Of a stretch of 64,000 bases of DNA, positions 52,657 through 62,631 are shown one piece after another. Under the pieces are notes generated by a model that was not told where the DNA came from, made no database searches, and was given only the letters and a program-made list of their open reading frames with translations. Positions within the stretch are counted from its first letter, which is position 1, and each line of letters opens with the position of its first letter. Source of the stretch: Meiothermus sp. (lineage in GTDB: Bacteria > Deinococcota > Deinococci > Deinococcales > Thermaceae). The position numbers and the translations under genes are program-made. Where the stretch lies: NCBI GenBank assembly GCA_026004095.1, contig BPIL01000005.1, positions 62,001-126,000 of the forward strand, written 5' to 3'.

Positions 52657-54003
52657 ATGCCCAAATCCAGCACTGCCGATCCCAACGCCGAAGCCCAGGT
52701 CACCGTGACCCGCACCGGCAAGAAAATCCGCCGCAAGGTCGAGAACAAGGTTCCACTGAGCTACCAGGAACTCTCGAGCCGCATCCTACCCGAGCTGCAC
52801 CTACTGGCCGCGGAAGCCGGTATTCCCAACTATAAAAAGCTCTCCAAGGACGAGCTGGTCATGCTCCTGCTCTCGCAGGAGGCCAGCGAAGAAGGTCTGG
52901 TGATCGCCAAGGGCTACCTGGAGATCAGCCAGGACGGCTATGGCTTTTTGCAGGAAGACCTCTACAACCTCGACTCCCGTACGGCCATTGTTTCGGCGGG
53001 CCTGATCAAGCAGTACCAGCTACGCACCGGCGACTACGTGGTAGGCAAGGCCCGGGTAGCCCGTGAAAACGAGCGCTACGGCACGCTGATGAAGGTCGAG
53101 GCGGTCAACAACCTCGACCCCGAGGCCGCCGCCAAACGCCCCAAGTTCGACGACCTGATTCCGCAGTTCCCCGACCGCCAGATTATCCTCGAGACCACCG
53201 GAGAGGAGTCCTCCAACCGCGTCATCGACCTGCTGGCGCCCATCGGGCGGGGGCAGCGCGGCCTGATTGTGGCGCCGCCCAAGGCCGGTAAGACCACCCT
53301 ACTGAAGAAGGTGGCTCGAGCCGTGCTTAGAAACGAGCCCGATATCAAAGTGATCGTGCTGCTGATTGACGAGCGCCCCGAAGAGGTCACCGATTTCCGT
53401 GAGTCGGTCGAGGGGGCCGAGGTGATCGCCTCCACCTTCGATGAGCCGCCGCAGAACCACATCCGGGTGGCCGAGTTCGTGCACGAGCGGAGCCGCCGGA
53501 TTGTCGAGGAAGGTGGGCACGTTCTGATTCTGCTGGATTCCATCACCCGCCTGGCCCGGGCCAACAACCTGGTCACGCCGCCTACCGGGCGCACCCTTTC
53601 GGGCGGTCTGGACTCCGCCGCCCTGCACTTCCCCAAACGCTTCCTGGGGGCTGCCCGTAACATTCGCGGCGGCGGCTCGCTCACCATCCTGGCTACGGCC
53701 CTGGTCGAAACCGGTAGCCGGATGGACGATGTAATCTTCGAGGAGTTCAAGGGCACCGGCAACATGGAGTTGCACCTCTCGCGCCGGCTGGAAGAGCGCC
53801 GCATCTTCCCGGCCATTGACATCCTCAAGTCGGGTACCCGCCGCGAGGAACTGCTGCTAGGCGAAGAAGTAATCCAAAAAATGTGGCTCTTGCGCAAGGT
53901 GCTGGCCGATATGGACCCGGCCGAGGCCATGGAAATGCTGCTTGCGCGCCTGTCTCGCACCAAGACCAACAAAGAGTTCCTTGCAACTTTGGGTGGAAAG
54001 TAG
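52657..54003 (+). CDS. rho: transcription termination factor Rho
   Basis: Hexameric RNA helicase ending untranslated transcripts. The 448 residues contain the N-terminal helical domain (YKKLSKDELVMLLLS), the RNA-binding OSB domain (GYLEISQDGYGFLQEDLYN), Walker A APPKAGKTTLLKKVA, Walker B VLILLDSITRLARA, Q-loop GRTLSGGLDSAALHFPKRF and R-loop KGTGNMELHLSRRLEERR. The first 35 residues are a variable, charged extension. Ribosome site GGAG about 9 nt before ATG. Confidence 0.96.
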   Translation: MPKSSTADPNAEAQVTVTRTGKKIRRKVENKVPLSYQELSSRILPELHLLAAEAGIPNYKKLSKDELVMLLLSQEASEEGLVIAKGYLEISQDGYGFLQEDLYNLDSRTAIVSAGLIKQYQLRTGDYVVGKARVARENERYGTLMKVEAVNNLDPEAAAKRPKFDDLIPQFPDRQIILETTGEESSNRVIDLLAPIGRGQRGLIVAPPKAGKTTLLKKVARAVLRNEPDIKVIVLLIDERPEEVTDFRESVEGAEVIASTFDEPPQNHIRVAEFVHERSRRIVEEGGHVLILLDSITRLARANNLVTPPTGRTLSGGLDSAALHFPKRFLGAARNIRGGGSLTILATALVETGSRMDDVIFEEFKGTGNMELHLSRRLEERRIFPAIDILKSGTRREELLLGEEVIQKMWLLRKVLADMDPAEAMEMLLARLSRTKTNKEFLATLGGK

Positions 54004-54127
54004 GTATACTTCCTCCGGAAGTCATCGGGAACCCAGAAAATGCTCTACGCTACATTCTGAGGTTCCACTAAAGGAGCTGCTGCTTTTTAGGTAACTTCCA
54101 AAGAAAAGCGCAGCCTCGGAGGTTGAC

Positions 54128-55345
54128 TTGGCTATCAGCGAACTCTTGAGCAGTGTCTTGGCGACGGGAATCTTCAGTCTGCCATTGGGGCTGAACCAGC
54201 CCAACCTGCCTGGAACCGAGATCAAAGTGGGTACACCCGCACGCAAAGGCTGGGTGATCTACACCGTGCGCCCCGGCGATACCCTGAGCCAGATCGCCAG
54301 CCGATACCGGGTAGATGCCAGGGCCATCATCTACAGCAGTGGTTTACAAAACGCTGTGCTGCGGCCTGGGCAGGAGCTGCGCATCCCTCTGGTTGAAGAG
54401 ACCAACAATGAGACCCGTCTTCCCCCCGGCGTTCGGGCCTACGTAGTGCGCAGCGGTGACACCGTGGAGTCGATTGCCAGGCGCTTCGACCTGACCATTC
54501 TGGGGCTGGTCTCGGCGAACCCAGGCTTGCAAAGCCTGGATCGCCTCGATGTGGGCTCCACCCTGTACATTCCTACGGGGGAGCCCGGTTTGCTGCTACA
54601 GCTCAGGAAAGGGGAGACCATCCACGATCTGGCCCAGCGTTTTGGTCTTTCGGTTACCGAAGTAGCCAAGGCCAACGGGCTGGCCTCACCCACCGATGTG
54701 CGGCCTGGTGATCTGATCTTGTTGCCCAGGGTGCAGGCCAGGGCCACCTATCAGCGTCTCCTGCAAATTCAGGAAGCTGAGCGCCGGGCCCGCGAAGAGG
54801 AAGCCCGTCGGCTGGCGGAGCAGCGCCGCAAGCAGGAGGAGGCTCGGCAAAAGCAATTGGCTGAGCAGCGTCGCTTGCAGGCGCAATCACGCGCGCGCCT
54901 CCAGCAACAGACGCAAAGTCAACCCCGCCTGCGCCCGGCCAATGCGGTGGTGGCTGCGGCCGGCTACCGCTGGCCGATCTCAAACTTTACCATTACCACC
55001 TACTTCGGGCGGCGTGGCGTGTTCCAGCGCTTTCATACCGGCATCGATCTGGCCGCACCTATTGGTACGCCCATCTACGCGGCCAGGGCTGGGCAGGTCG
55101 ATACCGCCGGGTGGAGCCGCTATGGTTATGGCTTGCACGTCATTATCAACCATGGTGGGGCACAGGAGACCCTTTATGCCCATATGTCGCGGATTGTGGT
55201 GCGTCCAGGGCAGTGGGTAGATAGGGGAGATCTCATCGGTTATGTGGGCTCCACGGGGTGGAGCACCGGCCCTCACCTGCACTTTGAGGTGCGGGTTGGG
55301 GGGGCTGGCTCGCAACCCGCTTGGCCTATCTGCCCTGAGCCTTAG
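54128..55345 (+). CDS. LysM-repeat M23 metallopeptidase
   Basis: A 405-residue cell-wall peptidase. Three LysM-type repeats (VRPGDTLSQIASRYRVD, VRSGDTVESIARRFDLT, LRKGETIHDLAQRFGLS) are followed by a long Gln/Arg/Glu coiled coil (about residues 215-260) and an M23 domain with zinc ligands in RFHTGIDLAAP and HLHFEV. TTG 54128 is set by GGAGG 5 nt upstream. The last residues (GGAGSQPAWPICPEP) do not look like the usual NPxxYLP ending; a seven-G run lies just before. The hydrophobic N-terminus may be a signal or anchor. Confidence 0.87.
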   Translation: MAISELLSSVLATGIFSLPLGLNQPNLPGTEIKVGTPARKGWVIYTVRPGDTLSQIASRYRVDARAIIYSSGLQNAVLRPGQELRIPLVEETNNETRLPPGVRAYVVRSGDTVESIARRFDLTILGLVSANPGLQSLDRLDVGSTLYIPTGEPGLLLQLRKGETIHDLAQRFGLSVTEVAKANGLASPTDVRPGDLILLPRVQARATYQRLLQIQEAERRAREEEARRLAEQRRKQEEARQKQLAEQRRLQAQSRARLQQQTQSQPRLRPANAVVAAAGYRWPISNFTITTYFGRRGVFQRFHTGIDLAAPIGTPIYAARAGQVDTAGWSRYGYGLHVIINHGGAQETLYAHMSRIVVRPGQWVDRGDLIGYVGSTGWSTGPHLHFEVRVGGAGSQPAWPICPEP

Positions 55346-55471
55346 GTTGCGCTGCTCTAGGCGCAGTGAGCGTTGGTTGCTGCGGGGCCTGCGTCGTGAT
55401 CGCACGCGATGTTTTGGCGGAGCTAACCTAAACGCTTGTAAACCCGTAAACTGGTAGCGACATGTTTTTCT

Positions 55472-56089
55472 TTGAGCTCCTTGGTAGAGATCCCTCTGGC
55501 CTATCTGGTGGCCTTCGCGGCAGCCGCCTTTGGTCTGGTTGTCCATAACCTGTTTCAAGCCTATTTGGCTGATCGTTACAGGGACAGCGACCCCAGGCGT
55601 TATGGCTTTCTAACGGTGGAGCCTCGAGTACACCTGGATGGTCTGGGTCTTATTTTCCTGGCGCTGCTTGGCTTTGGTTTTCCGCGCCTGGTTCCCTGGC
55701 GGTTGTTTGGTTCCAAAGGAGCCCAAACCGCGCTGATGGGGCCGCTGGGTTTTTTTGTGGCTGCCTTTTTTTACATTTTGTTTGGGAGGTTGCTGGATAG
55801 CTTAGGGCCGGCGACCTCGAGCATCGCCCTGGGCTTGACAATTGCGGGTTCTTTGATGATCAGCCATGCTGCGGTTTTTCTGTTTCCTGTGCCCCCTCTG
55901 GATGGGGCAAGGGTGGTATACGCGATTGGAAGCCCTGAGGCCCGGCGTTTTATGGATCAGCTGCAAAGCTACGGCTTTGTGGGCTTTTTTCTCATTTTCC
56001 TGGTTTTAAATCTGACCGGGATTCTGCCGGCCATCCGGGAGGGCCTGAGTGGTTTGCTAAACAGCCTATTCGCTGCGATTGGCTTGTAG
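55472..56089 (+). CDS. site-2-protease-like membrane protein lacking HExxH
   Basis: A 205-residue membrane protein with about five hydrophobic segments. It parallels the next gene: where an M50 protease has HExxH, this one has VVHNLFQAYLADRYRDSDPRRYGFLTVEPRVHLDGLG; the second motif is kept as FLFPVPPLDGARVVY. The conserved PRVHLD and PPLDG show homology, but the catalytic Glu is missing, so it should be inactive as a protease. TTG start; a second TTG three codons on is possible. Its stop abuts the next ATG. Confidence 0.78.
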   Translation: MSSLVEIPLAYLVAFAAAAFGLVVHNLFQAYLADRYRDSDPRRYGFLTVEPRVHLDGLGLIFLALLGFGFPRLVPWRLFGSKGAQTALMGPLGFFVAAFFYILFGRLLDSLGPATSSIALGLTIAGSLMISHAAVFLFPVPPLDGARVVYAIGSPEARRFMDQLQSYGFVGFFLIFLVLNLTGILPAIREGLSGLLNSLFAAIGL

Positions 56090-56743
56090 ATGGGCTTACT
56101 ACCGCTCCTGCAAACCGACCCCCTGGCTTTCGGCCTGGTGGTGCTGGTGCTGCTGGTCTCTTTAGCGCTGCACGAGTGGGGGCACGCTATCACGGCCCTG
56201 TGGATGGGCGATTCAACCGCCAAGGATCAGGGCCGGGTAACCCTCAATCCCATCAAGCACCTAGATCTAATCGGCTCAATCATGATTCTCCTGGTTGGTT
56301 TTGGCTGGGCCAAGCCCGTGCCGATTTATCCACCCAATTTTCGCCGGTATCGTGTTGGGCTTTTTGTGGTCTCGATAGCGGGAATTTGCATCAACCTATG
56401 CATCGCCACCCTACTTGCCGCCCTACTTCGCTGGATGCTTGTATCCGGTCTTTTAGAGAATCCCAGCCATGGGGTTTTAATCGTAGCCCAGGCCATGGCT
56501 GTGGCAGCCAGCATCAACCTGACCTTGGCGGTGTTCAATCTACTACCTATTCCACCCCTGGATGGCTCCAAAATATTGCAAAGTTTTCTTCCTTTGCGCT
56601 GGCATCCTTACATTTGGCGTCTGGAAGCAAACCCCACCTATGCCATTGTGGCCTTGCTGTTGCTGCTAACAGTATTCCGGCAACCCCTGGGTAGTTTTCT
56701 CAGCCTGGTGCGAACCTGGTTTTTTGATGCCTTTGGTCTTTGA
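56090..56743 (+). CDS. M50-family site-2 protease-like zinc metalloprotease
   Basis: A 217-residue polytopic membrane protease, acting inside the membrane on transmembrane substrates. HEWGH (residues about 28-32, in LALHEWGHAITALWMGD) gives two zinc ligands and the catalytic Glu; NLLPIPPLDGSKIL (about residue 150) supplies the third ligand Asp. DQGRVTLNPIKHLDLIGSIM is a typical conserved segment. No PDZ domain, as in the short S2P-like group. Starts directly after the pseudoprotease stop, so the two are probably made together. Confidence 0.9.
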   Translation: MGLLPLLQTDPLAFGLVVLVLLVSLALHEWGHAITALWMGDSTAKDQGRVTLNPIKHLDLIGSIMILLVGFGWAKPVPIYPPNFRRYRVGLFVVSIAGICINLCIATLLAALLRWMLVSGLLENPSHGVLIVAQAMAVAASINLTLAVFNLLPIPPLDGSKILQSFLPLRWHPYIWRLEANPTYAIVALLLLLTVFRQPLGSFLSLVRTWFFDAFGL

Positions 56744-56764
56744 TGGCGACCGCAGTAGAAGAGC

Positions 56765-56800
56765 AAACCCGACGGGGTCGTAAGTAACCCCGTCGGGTTT
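56765..56800. terminator. bidirectional terminator
   Basis: Perfect 14-bp stem AAACCCGACGGGGT / ACCCCGTCGGGTTT with an 8-nt loop, between the convergent M50 protease and sucD genes; each strand ends in TTT. Confidence 0.8.
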
Positions 56801-56813
56801 CTGCCGCCAGGTG

Positions 56814-57686
56814 CTAGCCGAGCCTGGCGCGCACCAGCTCCACGATATCGTCGATGGTATCGGCCACGGGTATGTTGGCCTCGGCGAAGGCGGCAAGCTT
56901 GCTTTCCGGGGTGCCCACACTCCCCATGATGATGGCCCCAGCGTGGCCCATTTTCTTGCCCTTGGGGGCGCTGCGCCCACCAATAAAACCTACCACCGGC
57001 TTCTTCATGTGCTCCTTAACGTAGGCGGCGGCGTCCTCCTCATCGGAACCACCAATCTCACCGCAAAGCACGACCGCGTGGGTTTCTGGGTCTTCGTTGA
57101 AGAGGGGCAGCAGATCCTTGAAGGTGGTACCGATGATGGGGTCACCCCCGATACCAATGCAGGTGGAGATGCCATACCCTGCGTCCGACAGGGCCTTGGC
57201 GGTTTCATAGGTAACGGTGCCCGAGCGGGAGATCAGCCCAACCCGACCTTTCTTGAATACGCTGGCTGGCATGATGCCCAGCTTGCACTCTTCGGGGGTG
57301 ATAAGGCCAGGGCAGTTGCCCCCAATTAGGCGGACGTTCTGCATGGCCTTGATCTCGGCCACGGCTTTGACCATATCCAGGGTGGGGATGCCCTCAGTGA
57401 TCAGCACCACCAAGGGCACACCGGCGTGTGCCGCCTCGAGGGCCGCATCGGCCGCGGCTGGAGCGGGGACAAAGATAATAGAGGCATCCACCCGGTGATG
57501 GTTGGTGGCTTCCTTCACGGTGTCGTAGACCGGCACCCCCAGCATGGTCTGGCCTCCTTTGCCGGGGGTTACACCCGCAACCACCTTGGTGCCGGCCTTC
57601 ATCATGGCCTCGGTGTGGAAGGCTCCTTCGCGTCCGGTGATGCCCTGTACGATGACCTGGGTGTCTTTATTAACAAGAATGCTCAC
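56814..57686 (-). CDS. sucD: succinyl-CoA synthetase alpha subunit
   Basis: Subunit of the TCA-cycle enzyme interconverting succinyl-CoA and succinate with ATP/GTP. The 290 residues begin [21 protein letters not shown] (CoA fold); [19 protein letters not shown] is the ligand signature and the active-site phospho-His is in [12 protein letters not shown] (about residue 248). ATG overlaps the sucC stop by 4 bp. Succinyl-CoA and succinate are end products of the aromatic pathways encoded elsewhere in this window. Confidence 0.96.
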   Translation of the reverse strand: MSILVNKDTQVIVQGITGREGAFHTEAMMKAGTKVVAGVTPGKGGQTMLGVPVYDTVKEATNHHRVDASIIFVPAPAAADAALEAAHAGVPLVVLITEGIPTLDMVKAVAEIKAMQNVRLIGGNCPGLITPEECKLGIMPASVFKKGRVGLISRSGTVTYETAKALSDAGYGISTCIGIGGDPIIGTTFKDLLPLFNEDPETHAVVLCGEIGGSDEEDAAAYVKEHMKKPVVGFIGGRSAPKGKKMGHAGAIIMGSVGTPESKLAAFAEANIPVADTIDDIVELVRARLG

Positions 57687-58819
57687 TTCGTACCTCCCGT
57701 CATCGAGATGATGGCTTTGGCGGCTTCAACCGAGGTGGGGTACATATACACGGGGCGGCCTTGCAGAAGGGCTTTGGCTTCTTCCTCGGCAGTACCGGCG
57801 ACGCGCATAGCCACTGGTTTGGTGAGGAGGCCTTCGTCCAGCGCGCGAATGACACCCTTGGCGACCTCGTCGGCACGGGTAATGCCTCCAAAAATGTTGA
57901 TGAAGACGCCTTTGACATCGGGGTCTTTAAGCACCACTTTGAGCGCGTTGTACACGATGTCGGCTTTGGCACCGCCTCCGATATCCAGGAAATTGGCTGC
58001 CTTACCGCCGCAGCGCTGAACCAGGTCGAGGGTGTACATGACCAGTCCTGCGCCGTTGCCGATCACACCGATGTTTCCGTCGAGCTTGACATAGCTAAAG
58101 CCGTAGTTGGATGCCTCGACCTCGAGGGGATGCTCGGCTTCAAATTCGCGCAGCGGGGTCAGGTCGGGGTGGCGGTAGAGAGCGTTGTCGTCGAGCACAA
58201 TTTTGGCGTCGGCGGCAACCACCTCGCCCGAGTCGGTGATCACCAGCGGGTTGATCTCGGCGGTAGAGGCATCAATACCCACATAAGCCTGGTAGAGCTT
58301 GACCAGCACATCGGCCAACTTGTTGAGGTTGCCCTCCATGCCTGCGCGCTTGACCAGCTCCCGCGCTTCGAAGGGACGCAAGCCCTTGTGGGGATCGATG
58401 GGGTATTTGATCAGGGCCTGGGGGCGGGCAGCCGCCACCTCTTCAATGTCCACACCGCCCTCTTTGGAAAGCATCAACACCACCCGCTGGCTTACCCGAT
58501 CCAGGATCATGCCTGCGTAGTATTCCTTTGCAATGTGCAGACCCTTGGCTACCAGAACTTTCTTGGTAATAAAGCCGTTGATGTTAAGACCCAGTATCTG
58601 GGCAGCCTTTTCACGGGCCTCTTCAGGGGTTCGGGCTAGCTTCACGCCTCCGGCTTTGCCTCTCCCACCCGTGTGTACCTGGGCTTTGATGACCACCAGG
58701 TCGCCGTACTCGCTGGCGATTTGCTTGGCCTCGTCGGCAGTAAAGGCAATCTTGCCGGGGGGAACCGGGATGCCGTACTTGGCGAGGATCTCTTTGGCCT
58801 GATATTCGTGTAGGTTCAC
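57683..58819 (-). CDS. sucC: succinyl-CoA synthetase beta subunit
   Basis: A 378-residue ATP-grasp subunit binding nucleotide and succinate. [22 protein letters not shown] (written with GTG start) is the family opening; [18 protein letters not shown] (nucleotide-binding), VDIEEVAA, and the C-terminal [31 protein letters not shown] and [16 protein letters not shown] segments are typical. GTG 58819 has GGAGG at 5 nt. Precedes sucD in a two-gene operon. Confidence 0.96.
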   Translation of the reverse strand: MNLHEYQAKEILAKYGIPVPPGKIAFTADEAKQIASEYGDLVVIKAQVHTGGRGKAGGVKLARTPEEAREKAAQILGLNINGFITKKVLVAKGLHIAKEYYAGMILDRVSQRVVLMLSKEGGVDIEEVAAARPQALIKYPIDPHKGLRPFEARELVKRAGMEGNLNKLADVLVKLYQAYVGIDASTAEINPLVITDSGEVVAADAKIVLDDNALYRHPDLTPLREFEAEHPLEVEASNYGFSYVKLDGNIGVIGNGAGLVMYTLDLVQRCGGKAANFLDIGGGAKADIVYNALKVVLKDPDVKGVFINIFGGITRADEVAKGVIRALDEGLLTKPVAMRVAGTAEEEAKALLQGRPVYMYPTSVEAAKAIISMTGGTK

Positions 58820-58949
58820 ACTTGCCTCCGTGGATTTAGCGTTTTGCCAACCTAACGGCTGCTCACTGCCGCTCGCCATTATAAGTGCTTTTTTGTAGGT
58901 TATGCGAAGCCCGCGACTACGGCTCGGCTGTCCTGGCCCCTCAGTGGGT

Positions 58950-61508
58950 TTACCTGCACAGATCGTTACGGCAAATATCTAACACCGCCCAGTCGCGTCC
59001 CGGCTGGTTGCGCACCACCAGTTTTACCCACAATGTGCCGCCCTCGGCCCAGTAACGGTCTCCGGTGCTATTGTCGAAATCGGCTCGTGAGGCCGCTTGA
59101 GGCAGTTTATTGCGGTTGTCTATCCAGTAATCGCGGTAAATGAAGGGCTCCCCGCTGTAAGGGATGGCCAGGTTGATAAAATCCCCTGGTGCGCTGTCGT
59201 CAAAGCGCAACCTGAGCTTGTTGGGTACGTCTCCGGGTAAGCTGAGCGTGTAGCTACGACCCTTGATCACGGTGGCCCCAAACTCGGTGTTAGCTCCCTC
59301 CTGGGGCTTGCCCCACATGCGGAAGACCGGATTGCTGCCGTCGTTGCGTTGCAGGGAGACCGGGGCGATATCACCGCCGCTTTGGTTGTAAATATACAGA
59401 CGCCCGTAGCTGTAGTTGCAAATTCCGGCGTTCCAGTCAGTCCTAATTTCGCAGTTTGTATCGAGCAGGAAGGGGGTATTGAGCACGATGCTATGGCCGG
59501 GGCGACCCCCCACCGAACCGTCGATATCCACAAAAACCGCGCCCCGGTAGCCGTCGGCATTTTTATCCTGGGCGATTTCTTCAGGGGTGGGCTCAGGGCG
59601 TGGGGGCAGGTATACGGGTTTGGCGTTGGTGAATCCAGCGCCCTGGGCAAAGTTGCGGCTGTCAATGGCAAAAGCGGTGAAGCGCAGGTAGCTTAGGGCC
59701 CCGGCCTCGCGGGTGGCGGTTTGGCTGCCCTGAGCATTCTGGATTTGCAATGGTTGGAAGTTGATGAAACGTACATTGCGGAAGCCAACTTTACCGTCGT
59801 AGAACTCAAAACCACGAATGGGGAAGTTGTCCTGGATGGGGCCGCCGCTGCTGGCCGCCCAGGGCCTGGGCAGGCTGCGCCCGTCGCTACCGCGGAACTC
59901 CCAGTTTTCGGGAAAGCCTTTATTGTCGCTATCGCCTACTACCAGCGAGTCCTCCAGCGTGCTCTGCTGTGAGGCGAAGGTCACGCCAATGGCATTGTCG
60001 GCCAGCTTGGCCCCGGTGACCTTGTGATTGATGCCGCGCAGCCAGGCCGCATTGTTACGGTTTTTGTAGGCGGTAAAGTTTTTGAACTCAGCCAGTACAG
60101 GTGGGTTTTCGGCGTCGTTGTTGCTTGGGTTGCTTGGGTTGGTACGAGGGTTGTAGAAGGTGGTTTCGGATTCAAGGGTGTTCTTATTGGGGCCGCGGTC
60201 GACCATCAGGCCATCCCAATTGGAGTGGGCCACATTCCCCGAGAACTCACCCAATGGGGTGCGGCGGGGCCAGATGGTGGTGGTGGCCGAGGGGCCGGTG
60301 GGGTTTTCGGGCAATGCGTACCAGAAGCCGGTGTGGTCGGAGCCGGCGGCCACGTTGTTCCGCACGATGTTGTCGGGGTGGGTGATCCAGAAGGTGGCTG
60401 GGGTTTTATCGGTGGGGATTACACCCTGCTCACCCTTGGCTGGGTCGGGTTTGCGGGTTAGGATGCCCAGGTTGCCCTCGATGAGGTTTTTGCTCTCGGC
60501 GCCATCCTCGAGGAAATAGCAGTGGCCCAGGGTATTGTAAGCTACGTTGCCAACGACCTCGACCTCGCTGGTGCCGTGAATGGTTACGCAGCGGTTAAAG
60601 GACTCGTGGATGGAAGAATTTTTGATGTACTGCCCCGGCGCCCGGCCCATCAGGTGCCAGTGGATGGGATAGCGGGCCAGGGTGTTGCGCTGACCCATGC
60701 GGTAGAGTTCTACACCTGAAACCCGCATAGTGCTGCCCATCATGGCCATAATGTGGCCGCCAAAACCGGAGCTGCTCGACGAATCGTCGCCTCGGATCAG
60801 AATGTTGCGGGAGAGCAACCCCACTTCGCCCCGCTGATCGACCCCAAAGGTGATCTCCCCGAAATGGGGGTATCTGAGGGGGGCGTCCAGGGTGATGGTA
60901 TTGCCGCTAATAGTCCGGATGGTGCGCACCTCGGCCTGCCGGGGGTTGTAATCGGTGGAGGCCAGCACAATCCGGTCGCCCGCGCGCCAGCCGCTGGCAT
61001 CCAGCACGGTGATCTGGGTGGCGCCAGCAGGGGCGGTCTGGGCCAGTTTGGTCCAGCCTTTGCGCGGCTCACCGTGTAGATCCAGGATGCCCCCCATCAC
61101 CCCCAGCACCTTGCTGCCCATGCCCATCTGGTCTTCCTCGGGGTTGTTGCCGGTGAGGGTGATGACGGCGCGGTTGCGGAAGGGCTGGTTGGGGGTGCCG
61201 ACCTCGAGCTTCCCGTGCACCATAATCCAGTCGGCGCTCAGCTCCAGGTCTCGGTTATCGAAGCGCAAAACGCCGTTGATGGTCAGGCCCTTGAGGGGGG
61301 GCGGGCTTACGTCGAGCACCACAGCCAGGTCGGGGGGAATCACCACCACCTCACCGGCGCGGGGTAGCTGCCCGCTGGGCCAGGTGCGGGGGTCTGACCA
61401 CATACCAGTGCGGCTGGGGTTGGGGCCGTCGGGGGTAGGGGGGCCTGCGCTATCGGTGTTGCAGGCTGTTAGTGCAACGATTATTAGCAGACCTAGCCAG
61501 CGTATCAT
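58950..61508 (-). CDS. large lipoprotein with G8 domain and parallel beta-helix, CEMIP/TMEM2-like
   Basis: An 852-residue exported lipoprotein (signal [16 protein letters not shown], lipobox LTAC). Residues about 34-160 match a G8 domain: [46 protein letters not shown]. The rest is a right-handed beta-helix whose motifs resemble human CEMIP/TMEM2: [92 protein letters not shown]-type proteins depolymerise hyaluronan in animals, so a glycan-degrading or glycan-binding role is inferred. GAGGAG 5 nt before ATG. Only two CTCGAG in 2.6 kb, fewer than neighbours. Confidence 0.85.
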   Translation of the reverse strand: MIRWLGLLIIVALTACNTDSAGPPTPDGPNPSRTGMWSDPRTWPSGQLPRAGEVVVIPPDLAVVLDVSPPPLKGLTINGVLRFDNRDLELSADWIMVHGKLEVGTPNQPFRNRAVITLTGNNPEEDQMGMGSKVLGVMGGILDLHGEPRKGWTKLAQTAPAGATQITVLDASGWRAGDRIVLASTDYNPRQAEVRTIRTISGNTITLDAPLRYPHFGEITFGVDQRGEVGLLSRNILIRGDDSSSSSGFGGHIMAMMGSTMRVSGVELYRMGQRNTLARYPIHWHLMGRAPGQYIKNSSIHESFNRCVTIHGTSEVEVVGNVAYNTLGHCYFLEDGAESKNLIEGNLGILTRKPDPAKGEQGVIPTDKTPATFWITHPDNIVRNNVAAGSDHTGFWYALPENPTGPSATTTIWPRRTPLGEFSGNVAHSNWDGLMVDRGPNKNTLESETTFYNPRTNPSNPSNNDAENPPVLAEFKNFTAYKNRNNAAWLRGINHKVTGAKLADNAIGVTFASQQSTLEDSLVVGDSDNKGFPENWEFRGSDGRSLPRPWAASSGGPIQDNFPIRGFEFYDGKVGFRNVRFINFQPLQIQNAQGSQTATREAGALSYLRFTAFAIDSRNFAQGAGFTNAKPVYLPPRPEPTPEEIAQDKNADGYRGAVFVDIDGSVGGRPGHSIVLNTPFLLDTNCEIRTDWNAGICNYSYGRLYIYNQSGGDIAPVSLQRNDGSNPVFRMWGKPQEGANTEFGATVIKGRSYTLSLPGDVPNKLRLRFDDSAPGDFINLAIPYSGEPFIYRDYWIDNRNKLPQAASRADFDNSTGDRYWAEGGTLWVKLVVRNQPGRDWAVLDICRNDLCR

Positions 61509-61980
61509 CTAATCTCCTCATAATGGTTTCTTAGAACGGTGGCCCCTGCAAGGGTGTTTATGCTGCTAACTTTCAAGATACGGCTTAAGTAACCCTAATT
61601 TGTTTGGTGCTGTATTAAGACTTGCTTTAGAGAAAAGAGGGGGTGTGGGATCCCTCGATTTTCAAACCGGGGGTGCATGGACTTCTCTTCGCAAGAGCAC
61701 GATGTGGGGTCAAATCTTCCTTGGGGGCATAGCTTCTCAGGCACCTTGAAACTTGGAGTAGGGGGTGCCATCGGGCAGTCCGATGGGTATAACTTCAAGC
61801 GAACACCCCTGGCAGAGCTAGTAAGGATGGCGTTCGCCTACCGATGCGGGGTCAAGGTTTTCTATGGGCTCGGACGGAGCCCTCGGGGATGGGCGTGGCG
61901 TGGGCCGTGAGAAGCGAGCCGTCACACCAGTGGCCTAGACAAAGCGTCACCTCCGCTCTATACTCAATACTCGCTGGCGC
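61509..61980. other. gene-free intergenic region
   Basis: About 470 bp between the CEMIP-like gene and tRNA-Pro. Reading frames in it are short, have no recognisable motifs and no ribosome sites. The last 45 bp hold the tRNA promoter. The part at 61560-61640 is AT-rich and may contain the promoter of the CEMIP-like gene, but I see no clear pair of hexamers. The middle holds nothing I can name. Confidence 0.5.
61936..61964 (+). promoter_or_regulatory. promoter of tRNA-Pro
   Basis: TAGACA (61936-61941), 17-bp spacer, TATACT (61959-61964), with start about 9 nt before the mature tRNA. Confidence 0.75.
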
Positions 61981-62057
61981 CGAGGAGTAGCGCAGCCTGG
62001 TAGCGCACCTGCTTCGGGAGCAGGGGGTCGCTGGTTCGAATCCAGTCTCCTCGACCA
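61981..62057 (+). tRNA. tRNA-Pro (anticodon CGG)
   Basis: A 77-nt tRNA: acceptor CGAGGAG pairs with CTCCTCG, discriminator A and encoded CCA; anticodon stem CCTGC / GCAGG around loop TTCGGGA (anticodon CGG); T-arm with GGTTCGAATCC. The C1-G72 pair and this anticodon are standard for bacterial tRNA-Pro. Confidence 0.97.
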
Positions 62058-62220
62058 GCTCAAACGCGGCAGCCTGTGTCAACCCGGGCCCGAAGGCTTG
62101 GGTTCTCACCTGGTTAAAATAACGCTCAGTAAAACTCGTAAAGGGTTAAACTAAAGCCCTACAGACTGGATACAGGGTCGGGCGTGCCTTTCCAGGGGGC
62201 ATCCGTACAAAATGGTTGTT

Positions 62221-62595
62221 ATGAAGCGCTTTTTGGTGGTTATCAGCACCCTTGTGGTTGTTGGGCTGGTTGTCGCGCAGTCGAGCCCCTACCGCTTAAG
62301 GGTGCTGTCGTGGAGCTGCCAGGCCTTTTCGCGCGGGGTTCTGATTCAGGGCACGGTGCGCAACATCAGCGCCCGGCCTTTGCAGGATCTGCGGGTAAAT
62401 GCCCGGATTATTGGCCCGGGGCTGCGCATGGCTGCCAACTCGGCGCCTTTGCAGGATCGTAACCTGATGCCGGGGGAGTTGGCGCGCTTTGAGCTGCGGG
62501 TTCGTACCAACTTCGATACGGTGAGCCGCTGCGAGCTTTGGTTCCGCAACCCTCGAGTCATCCAGATCGCCACCCTGGTGCCCAACCCCCGTTGA
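62221..62595 (+). CDS. small secreted Cys-pair protein, copy 1
   Basis: A 124-residue exported protein: signal peptide MKRFLVVISTLVVVGLVVAQ. The mature domain runs YRLRVLSWSCQAFSRGVLIQGTVRNIS ... SRCELWFRNPRVIQIATLVP, a compact beta-sandwich pattern like FxLYD domains, with two Cys probably forming a disulfide. It is a paralogue of the next gene. ATG 62221 lies 7 nt after CAAAAT; an in-frame ATG three codons upstream is an alternative. Function unknown. Confidence 0.72.
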   Translation: MKRFLVVISTLVVVGLVVAQSSPYRLRVLSWSCQAFSRGVLIQGTVRNISARPLQDLRVNARIIGPGLRMAANSAPLQDRNLMPGELARFELRVRTNFDTVSRCELWFRNPRVIQIATLVPNPR

Positions 62596-62631
62596 GCTGC
62601 TGGAAAGCGGATATTTGGTAACATTGCCGCT

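Noticed and set aside
61677-61910. 77-codon plus-strand frame between the CEMIP-like gene and tRNA-Pro
   Set aside because: No ribosome site, promoter or recognisable motif, and composition unlike neighbouring proteins.
61852-62109. Minus-strand reading frame with ETGFEPATPCSRSRCATRLRYSSA
   Set aside because: This is the well-known spurious translation antisense to a tRNA gene; it is the complement of tRNA-Pro and its flank.
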